DNA from: Turritopsis dohrnii | Taxonomy: Eukaryota > Cnidaria > Hydrozoa > Anthoathecata > Oceaniidae | Reading direction: 5' to 3' | Length of the DNA: 64,000 nucleotides | Assembly (NCBI GenBank): GCA_027922465.2 | Contig: BQMF02000037.1 | Span: 1,403,495-1,467,494, forward strand | Shown here: positions 55,395 to 64,000 of the stretch, piece by piece | Layout of the letters: the number at the start of each line of letters is the position of its first letter | Position numbering within the stretch: position 1 is the stretch's first letter | Program-made: the position numbers and the translations under genes | The notes under the pieces: model-generated | Database searches by the model: none | The model's input: the letters and a program-made list of their open reading frames with translations, nothing else | Told to the model about the DNA's origin: nothing

Positions 55395-57688
55395 TAGAAA
55401 GCAGGAGAGTAGAACAAGTCAATAAAGTTTGGATTATGTTGTTAGACTTTGTTAGTTGGTTTTTTCTTGTTTTTCTTTCGAAGTTGTAAATAGTGATTAT
55501 AAGGTTGACCTTAGATAGTTTCGATTCGTCTACATTTGAGTTGAACTGTGATTCATTAAACAACAAGAGTTTATTCAGTCAAGTCTGAGTATCAGTAAAT
55601 GAACTTCTGTTCCATTAAATTTCCTGGATAGATATTCTAACAAAAGCACGTTATTTAGGAAAGAACTCCCAACACGACACTCAACCACGTTTTGAAATAC
55701 TATGAGAAGATTTTTATATTAGGTTGTATACAATAGGACCTATTGCTTGCTCTTCCAACAAGGTAGAAGTGTATGATTGTATTTTGTTTCAATACCCAGC
55801 CATTTACTTTGCTTTTACTACGAAAGACGGTAGTTGAACTTTCATTATGCTGACATGGAATTCTCTGAGTCCCCTTTTATTCGAGCAAATAATTTCGGCT
55901 TATTGTGTGTCAATACATTAATACCCAATTCTATCTGTTAGTCGCACGAAATGGTAACTCTTAGTTGGGAAGTGCCTTTACGCATTAAGCTTGAAAAACA
56001 GTAAACTATTGGGAAAAAGACACTATACCCAGATATCATTACTCTAAGATCTAAGGATGGTCATTGCAAATGACTAATTTAAGGGCCCAAATCTCGTAAT
56101 CTAAAAGGAATTACTGACGTCCCTTGGGGTCAACGGGTAAGACCACGTACTGGACTAAATTGTTGGTGTTAGACTAATTTCATGGAACTGATTGAATGCC
56201 CAAAATGCCTTTGATCCACTTTAATTTTTGACAAAAACCTCCTTACAACTTCACATTTCTCAAAACATATATGACTTTCAAATTCATTTGAAATGACAAT
56301 TTCATCTTAACAACTCTTTTTACAGAAACTTTTGAGAAAGTATACACAGTTAGCATGAAATGAATATAGAATACTAAATGACTTATTTTGTAAATTCGAG
56401 GGGCATCTCACAAAGGAATACAAATAACCAGCTAAATTGGTTAAATCAACGTTCGAAAACAGTGTTCGTCAACAACGGGTGGGGGTTGTGCTTTGTCTCA
56501 ATATATTTAATGTTTCCCGGGGGGATTAAATCAGAAGTTTCACAAAAGTTGAATAACGAAAATCAATAGATTATTCAGAAATTTTTGAACTGACCTCGTA
56601 CTAAGTAATCAGCTGTTGTTTTAATACATTAGAGCCAACTAAAAGTGAATTGAAAAGGTAAACTATGGGCTATTAAGGAATTTGCAATACGTCATCGAAA
56701 TGGATCAGAAAGTTAAGCATTGGTTATCCCTTTACGAGGATTATGTTTATAAAATGTTTGGTGCCTCGGATAAACTGCATTTACAACTTATACGGACTCC
56801 TTTGTAACGTGTAACGTACAGCCAAACCAGCTTTATCCATAGACGGAATATTCAGCGTGAAACAGATATAGACCTTTCCCGAATTTCTGTTGAAACACCG
56901 TGTTAATGCCTTGTTATGAAGATTTGCCTCTTCATTATGTTTTTTATTGTTTTACTAATTACATCTATTGCTTAGTAATCTTCACTTATTATTTCTATTC
57001 CGCAGTGGGATAATTAAAGGCAATTAAAATCTTTAAAACGAGGTCATACTTTAGGCCATCTTTAATGTTTATTCTCTCCACTTTATCAATATTTGAACCA
57101 TTTGATTAGGCTTCGGAAAATTTCGTGTCGGAAAAAATTTACCAACGGACTCCTTAATAAAAGCTACGCGAAAAGATGGTGTAAAATGTATCCTTCAACC
57201 ATTCGGCCAAATATTTCAGACATCGGGGAGTTTGAGATGTCCCGCGGGAGTTTTGAGACTAGTTTTGAAATATCCTGCTGGACATTTTCACTCAAAATGT
57301 CCAGGCGGGAGTTTGAAAAGTCCCGGCAAAGTGAGTCAAAAAATACAATACAATACAAACCAGCGGCCGGGAACAGGAACAAAAATGTTACTCTCTCATG
57401 ACTTAATTTTTACAGACCATTTAGAATTTTTGAAGAATCAACAAACCTCTTAGTCGTAAAATTCCTGCAGCAGGTCTTGATGTCATCTGGCCGGGTGTTT
57501 CAAAGATCTTGCAGGACAAAGGAGGCTGGAATTTTACATACGCCCAGTCGGACATTTTGAGGGAAAACGTTCGGAGCCGGGTGGTTCAAGACCAGTTTCA
57601 AAACTTTCATAGAACGGCAATCCTCAAGCACACATAATTGCTTTATGAATTATCTCAACTTCGTTCCCGGGTCTTCTTCGAAAGGAAA
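55395..57688. other. Intergenic, no gene recognised
   Basis: AT-rich. A tract at 57230-57330 and 57480-57610 carries short inverted pieces (GGACATTTT.ACTCAAAATGTCC) and GGCGGGAGTTT motifs, probably a decayed repeat. Small open frames at 56378 and 57093-57453 are not supported by any domain. Confidence 0.4.
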
Positions 57689-57907
57689 GAAAGCCCTGGC
57701 ACAGGCCGATAAAAAATCACCCAAAATATGGGTGATTTTCTCACTCAGCGGTCTTTTTAGGGCCTCCGTGCTTCAAAAACAAATGGCGAGTTATAATGGA
57801 GATGTCAGGCGTTTGTTTTCAAGAATTCAATTTGCATTGGAAAAAAATGATTTAAATTCATTAGCCAATCAGATTTTATAATGGACCAGCCTGTGCCAGG
57901 GCTTTCC
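57689..57907. mobile_element. 219-bp TIR MITE
   Basis: AAGCCCTGGCACAGGC at the left is matched by its complement in GCCTGTGCCAGGGCTTTCC at the right. A 20-bp palindrome ATCACCCAAAATATGGGTGA-like sequence is inside the left end. An open frame across it (57645-57881) is a by-product. Confidence 0.65.
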
Positions 57908-57909
57908 TT

Positions 57910-58380
57910 CGTTATGCCAAAGTTGACGCTAGTTGACAAGGGGGGGGAGGTGATACTACTGTTGACGTCAACCTTCACAGTTTTCAGAACCTTGATTTTT
58001 CCAATGAAGTAAAAGTTTTTTATGAAAATGTGAATGAATGTTTACTTTGATGTGGTCCGTCGTGGAGTGGGAACGTCCTTCCATATTGCTTTTGTTAGCT
58101 TCGTTCCGTTCCACCGTTCAGAGAATTACACGAAGATCATTGCAAATAGTTTTACGTCTAATTAAAAATGCGTAAGAAACTAAGATACCACCAGTGGGAT
58201 GAAGGCTGTTTTGTTGGGTTTTTTTTGTAGGGGGGGTGGGGGGGGGGTCTCTTCTCAAACGATGACGTCAACTGAGGGGGAGGGGGCAACGCAAAGTTGA
58301 CGCAGGTTGACCGAGGGGGAGGGGGGGGGGGGGGGGGTCAAAAAGTTTGAAAAATTGGTTGACGTCATTTGTGAACAATC
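57910..58380. repeat. TTGACGTCA / poly-G MITE with G-quadruplex potential
   Basis: GTTGACGTCA and GTTGACGC motifs alternate with long G-runs (57940-57950, 58230-58247, 58311-58337). The right end CAATTTTTCAAACT / GACGTCATTTGTGAACAATC is shared with the relic at 22945-23045. The left part carries inverted GTTGACGTCAACC. The long G-runs could form quadruplexes. Confidence 0.6.
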
Positions 58381-59986
58381 CCTAATTGGAATCAAAACAC
58401 CGATCAAAGAAAGCGTTTAACAACCTCGAACTCAAAATCTTTTCCCTTTTCGATATACGGATCTGCATATTGGAAAGGCAAGAGGACCCTGGGTTGCAGT
58501 TTGTTCCAGATCTAGGTCATGTCAATAAACATTTGAAATTCCCTTAAGTTAAAGACTTAACAGTGGTTTTCAGAACATTCGGAAAACAATATCGATCTTA
58601 GGAGTAGATACCATCATATTTCAATCACAACCCTGACTAAATTTTCCTAGGCTTTATAAGTAAGATTATTGCAGTTTGTTGTTTACAGTTTGGTTAAAGA
58701 ATGCATGCTATGTCTTAACAAGGCTATTAATAAAACATTGACGCAATCAATGTAATCGTACATATTTGGATGATAGCATAATAGCTATCAAGCGCATATC
58801 GTTTTATCCACTCTCGATTATGTTGGTTCAATTTGGAACTTACACTAGATTTTCAGGATAATGTACGTGACCATTTATATGGATTTCAGGCTCGGATCCA
58901 ACACTAGCGCAGTTGTTGAGCCGTGACATGGCAAAGCAAGCTTGCCATGGTATATGGGATATGTATAAATATAAAACACTTTTCCAAGCCGGTTGATCGT
59001 TCACCCGTTAGATCGTTTTCTACGGGCAGTTTTCTATTTCACGTTGATTTAGGTTTCATCATATATATAACACGCAGTGCATAACACTTTTATCTTAAAG
59101 AGTGATATATATATATATTTTTTTTCGGTCATTTTTTATACATTTGACGTAAAGCCAAGTAGAGGCATAGAAATACTTTTCGTATTTCTATGGTAGAGGC
59201 GACGTTAGTTTTTTCCGGGAAACCCTTGTATTAACAAGAAAATACTACGGAAAAAATGCTCTAGATCCAGTCTCCCAGGTAAAAATTATTTACAAAACGG
59301 TTTCTCTTCCACGATTTTTTTTGTTTTTGTCATGAACGCAGCGATTTGTTGTTTTACGAAATTCAACCTTAAAAGGTTTTTATGCGGGATTAGTATCCTT
59401 GATAATTTACAAAACACATATATTTCATTAAATTTAAAAGCCAGTAAGGTGAAGACCAGTGAAAAAACATCGTGGTTAAACTCCCATGATAATAATCTCC
59501 ACTAGTAAAATTATCCAAACTTATTTCTTCGGCGTCTTATAATCTGATCGGAAATCTAGTTAGCGCATTGATGCAGAAAAACGGTCGGTAATCGGTGAAA
59601 ACCGACGTTAAAATGAAACAACCAATGGGAGGACGTCAAGATACCAACAGGAAGTATTTGTATGCTGCAGTCAGTAGAAGGACTTATCTCGGTTCAACTA
59701 TTTTTAGTGTTCTAATCTGATACGAATCGTTTGATAGCTACGAATTTCTTAAAATAATTCAATTTTTTAGTCTTTATCGTCGATGACATGAAGTATAATT
59801 TCATTCAAAATAAAAGGTCAAATGCCCCCAAAAGGCTTTAAATAAGCCGAAGATCTAAAATTCCCCAAACCCCCTAGCTAAATGGTACGTCTTCCCCCAA
59901 TCTCCGTTCGTATCGCTAGCATTAAACATTACTTTCCAGATTTTCACCGATCAAATTATTTTCCCTTATTTCCATCATTAAATTCA
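58381..59986. other. Intergenic; degraded hairpin MITE copy C, otherwise nothing
   Basis: Bases 58420-58505 hold CAACCTCGAACTC..TTTTCCCTTTTCGATA and, inverted, GGAAAGGCAAGAGGACCCTGGG. This is a decayed member of the hairpin family at 18779 and 41290. A small palindrome (AGAAATACTTTTCGTATTTCT) lies at about 59169-59190. Confidence 0.5.
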
Positions 59987-59989
59987 TCA

Positions 59990-60445
59990 CAGAACAGAAC
60001 ATTCATGACTTTCTGACATTGCATGTGCAAGACAGACTAAACATTTACGGCACTCTTCCCCACTCCTCCATTTGTTCCGAGCACAAGGTGATTGAATGAT
60101 CCACGTTCTACTTGCAGTATTTTGTTGTAGATATTCACGTTTCTTAGCATCTTCGTGTGTTGATGCTTCGAGGGTTTTTAGAGGACTCGGAGTTAACATA
60201 CGTGACTTTAATATCAAAAAATGCAGTTTCTCTTTTCCTCCAAAAACCTCTTGCTTTCAGACGTGCTTCATTACCAGACTTTAAAGATTTCAGATCGCAA
60301 GTGTTTTTGTTAATAGGAATTAAGTGTTTTTTCTTTTTTTTTCGACGCCATTACAAGTTTTGTTCAAGAACACTGTTAAGAAATCACGAAAAGTATCATG
60401 TATTTTTTACTACAAAGCCACCTTTACAAATCATTGCATGACACA
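59990..60445 (-). pseudogene. RLE retrotransposon endonuclease fossil
   Basis: Minus-strand blocks in several frames parallel the C-terminal region of the element at 37515-39503. In order they are CKGGFVVK (versus CKKGGFVSL), EARLKARGFW..ETAFFDIKV (versus DARLDIKARGFW..LAFFDIRV), KKREYLQ and LQVERGSF (versus LQIEHGSF), then a GEEC+KC tail. Many frame breaks; not expressed as protein. Confidence 0.6.
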
Positions 60446-63400
60446 CAGTAAATTCTCTGAATTCTTCTTTATTAAGATCTAGGTGTTGCTCTTGGAGTTA
60501 GCCTTGCACTTTCACCTTTGTCACAGGTTTGTTGAATAATAGGCTTTAATTCTTCGAGTAAGTTGTTATATATCATATCAAGTTCTTGTTTCTTTTTTTG
60601 TAACTATACTGATTTTGCATCACTTTTCAAATTTGCTAATTTGGTCTTTTCAAATTTTCAAATTTGGTCAGTTTTTGCATTTTTGTTTTCCTAATGTATA
60701 TACCTATCTTTTGTAAACATTTTCCTATTTTAGGCAGTATCTATATAGGGGTCAGATCGGCCAAGGAGCCCGAATGTTTAGTCAGATTTTGCGTCTTCCT
60801 GTTCTTGATATTTATACCTAACTTTCAAAAAAATTTCAAGCCTGAGACTCGTGACATGAAAAAGAGTCTTTTTTCCTGTTCCGTTTTTGGTCTGTGGAAG
60901 CTGTAGGAACCCTGACCCCTTACAGACTGGCTGATCATTAATACTTACCATCAAACAAAGACACCTAAACTAGTTAAAATTCTGAGGAAAGTGACATGGA
61001 AAAATGTGACGAGAGCTCTTACACTAAAATGGAGATGTAGATACCGTAGATTAATACGTCACACAATTGTTGTTTTTTTCCGGATTTTTAAAGCATTCAA
61101 TTCATCTTATTAAAAAAGGAAAATAACTTTTCCACAAGTATCGTCACTTTTGAAAGCGTCGTTGTAAATTCGTTATAATAGTCATTCGACTATTTATGGT
61201 CGTCAAATTTACAGGGTTTTAAAAGTCATTTCAACTCGCGAAAGGTGGTCAAAAAGACTTGCTAAGGTCGTAGCTATGACTCAGGAAAGGATGTCGTGAG
61301 AGGCACTGTAAATTACTACCTTTATATCGTCAAATTTGACTCAGTTACATTCCTCAGTGTAACAATGGCGTCAACATGAATTTTGGTTACATTCATGGAA
61401 TCATTATATTGTTGAATAGAACTGTTAGGACATTCACTGCCACACCTCCTTCGGATGGATTTAATGAAAGGAGATCACGGAGATTCCGAATTATTTCACA
61501 ATCATCTCCGGTGGGGAAAAACTTGTCGTTTAGTAAAGTATCGAAGGAATTTGAAAACGATTGAAAATCTTCAATCATTCTGAGGAAATATGAAAACTTT
61601 GATTTAAATCCTTAAGTATATGCAATGAATGCTGCTTGAGGTTGAGTATCACTGATCTGGCATAAATTATTAAGCTGTTTAACCCAATCGTCAAAAATGT
61701 TAATACAGTACTCACACTGAAAATCTTCAGAACCTAACTGAAAGGCAGAAAACTACGCGGGTATTTAATTTCGCGATTTTTAAGTTTTCACATTTTATCT
61801 GAGTATTCAATTTCCCTAAATGGGAAGTAAAACGAGAAATAAGCAAAATATTAGAGCTTTTACCCTCGGAAAAAATTGCGAGTGTAAAATTTCGCGGTTA
61901 AAGATTTTGTTGGTATTTAATTTTTCGATTTTAAGGCATACAACCACCATGATGTCCTTTTCCTCTCGCTGTGATTTTAACTGATTTGCCAAATATTTTA
62001 CTGGTTTCTTTTACTGATTATTCTGACTCTAAGCCAACACTTGGATCATATCACATAATAAGCGTAACTTCCCCTAAACTTTCAAGTTTTTGATACCAAT
62101 TGAAGGATGGACGTAGCTTTCTAGCAGCACTAACATTGTTGGCTTACCACACTTGTTTAACAGTGAGCTAGAGTTCTTTAAATTGATCAATAATCGTTAT
62201 TTCGCCCAAAGAGTACCATGGCAAGGCAAAAGGGTTGCTGGTTTCTGATAAGTATTGATTGATTGCTGATATGGAACTCATGATTTCATTATTGTATATT
62301 CCTAACCCTGTTCAAGCAGTTGAATACCTTAATAGCGTCAATAAGTAACACGGTATCGATTTCATTATGCTGGAAAATCGCTTTAAGCGAGCGGATGTCT
62401 TATCCCAATTGCGTGAAAAGATTTTGATGAAAAAAATATACGCTGGACGGTAGGAATTTTTTTCAAGGACTCGCTAATGAGTTTTTGTCGTACGAGCATG
62501 AACTGATGAAAACACTCGTTGGAGAATTGCAAATTCCTGAATTGATGGACTCCCTTTTCACAAATTTCAGACTCCTTTTTGACACTAACGGACTCCATTG
62601 TAACAGTCGGGCTCCTTTTTTACTCAATTGGCTACATTTATTGTTGTAACGTGAGACAAAATTTTCTAAATTCTTTACAGTAGAGCCTCCATATCGGAAT
62701 CTAGCCTAAGTTTGATTTACTTCGTCATGGCTCTCATAGCAGCCGGTTGACCTAATCATTACAAGCAACTGATTTGCTAAACACAATAAATAAATGCAAA
62801 CAAGTCTGGCACATATGGGTTCGTTGAATGGATCTTCCAATATGAAGAAATGGAACATTACCCCGCTGACTCTTTTTTATGTGCATATATCTCAATGACT
62901 TGGTGTGAGAAAAGAACTCTTCCACTGCGGTCTATTCCGCCTATTCCGTCCAACTAACCGATTATTAAACTGACTTTCAAAGGCGTGAAGTGGCTGGCTG
63001 AAAGAAGAAGGTTTTTCTAAGGAATTCATGCAAAATTTCGTATGTTACACAAATCTACGTTTGCAAGAACATACTTAACACGGCAGCTGGGCCTAGGAAA
63101 TTTTGTTACGAGAATAATCATAAGGATTTCAAGCTGCCATTCATTATGACTGATGATGGACTCTTTCTTACAAAACAAATTGCAGACTTAAACCATCACA
63201 CTTAACTAGTCACCCACGTAAAAACATTTTGCGATTGAATTTGCTTGGGAAAAGACTTTTTTTATTGAGACGCGTTGATCAGATGATGAAGATCACGCTC
63301 GTTATTAACTTAGTAATGAACTTGTTTCTTACTCGTGTAATTTTGAAATATTTTCGATATTAGTGAATAGCAAAAGTATCATCTTGATTGCACCTAGGGC

Positions 63401-64000
63401 AGATCGGAGCAGACGTACCTAGAAAAAACTTAGTAGCTGACCACTTCTCTAGACACTTAACGGACACTGATCCCAGGTATCTTTGTCCTGATCTCCAGAA
63501 ATTTTGATGAGCAATCTGTTTCCAATCAACTTTCTATTCTCCTTGGATGATTCGCGACTGTCTTTTTGCTATATGTCAGCTATGTGCGTAATTAGTATTT
63601 AGACTCAGATCATCCACTTGTCAAAACGTTCTTCAAAGGCTTATACATTTACACGCCAAAGTAAACCTAAATTGTTCACAGTTTGAGATGTGAAAGTGAA
63701 GAACGATATATCTATCACAAGCAAGTCACACATTCAATCATTGATAATTCTGCTCTGCGTGTTCAGGTTGGCAAGAATACCAGAAGCATAGGAATCAAGT
63801 GACGTTCTTGAGCGTAACTCCCCTTATCACGCATGGCAAACCTTATAAACCACGCGCTGATTGAAACAATAAGCAGCTGGATTAACGAAATCCTTCTTGA
63901 TGCTGCGATTGAGGTGGTAAGGGATTGCCTCATCTGAACTAATTCACCCACCCGTTTTAGCTATTTTAGACTTTTCTACTTAGCCAATTGCCTCTGATAA
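60446..64000. other. Intergenic, no gene recognised
   Basis: AT-rich with short open frames only. A partial GGACTCC repeat at 62540-62640 matches 44895-44975. A lone pogo-like end (ACAGTAGAGCCTCCATATCGGA, split by mismatches from CAGTGGAACCTC) sits near 62679. Nothing else is supportable. Confidence 0.4.

Noticed and set aside
57645..57881. 78-codon frame as a small gene
   Set aside because: Mostly inside the 219-bp MITE and dependent on its left TIR.

Overview
The window looks like TE-rich, AT-rich DNA from an early-branching animal, most likely a cnidarian (possibly hydrozoan or coral-like; species not determinable from sequence alone). The evidence is spliceosomal GT-AG introns, animal-type genes (ULK3-like kinase with two MIT domains, farnesyl diphosphate synthase, rhodopsin-class GPCR, ISG12/IFI27-like protein), and a mobile-element mix typical of aquatic invertebrates: PIF/Harbinger, pogo, Mutator-like, Helitron/Helentron, DIRS, LINE-type and restriction-like-endonuclease non-LTR elements, and many fold-back MITEs. 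There are no bacterial-type operons.

Layout. 1-7400: DIRS-type retroelement debris and several inverted-repeat elements. 7680-11700: an old PIF/Harbinger element with divergent MADF and transposase genes, broken by a MITE cluster with a matching near-empty site elsewhere in the window and by a Mutator-like 9-bp-TSD element. 13100-18640: a small FPPS gene fragment, then a second Harbinger element. Its transposase is split by a LINE-type retrotransposon, its MADF partner is truncated by a TIR element, and the 3' half of a pogo transposase follows. 19900-22400: an intronless GPCR and an intronless FPPS on opposite strands. 25765-27162: an intronless ULK3-like kinase. 27778-30353: a TIR element carrying a second LINE-type element. 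30460-32788: a Mutator-like element with long TIRs made of 41-bp units and a perfect 9-bp TSD. 32930-33513: a 128-bp satellite. 34289-35302 and 36999-40864: two Helitron/Helentron-like elements of one family in opposite orientation, the second loaded with an R2/HERO-like retrotransposon. 41806-43048: a three-exon ISG12/IFI27-like gene. 43719-44288: a pogo MITE. 45208-55394: one large gene of 23 exons. 55395-64000: mostly anonymous DNA with MITEs and one more retrotransposon fossil.

The most unusual object is the 23-exon gene at 45208-55394. Splice phases agree at every junction and give one chain of about 1,645 residues. It joins a KMT5A-like SET domain, a DBF4-type zinc finger, about thirty 12-residue repeats, two C2H2-like fingers, a 31-residue repeat array, a Crypton-like tyrosine recombinase and a basic C-terminus. 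The recombinase exon holds three small frame changes, so it is either a decaying copy or affected by sequence errors. Other points are an FPPS with a Phe-to-Val change at a chain-length position, a ULK3-like kinase with AVE in place of APE, and an ISG12-like gene whose first coding exon contributes only ten bases.
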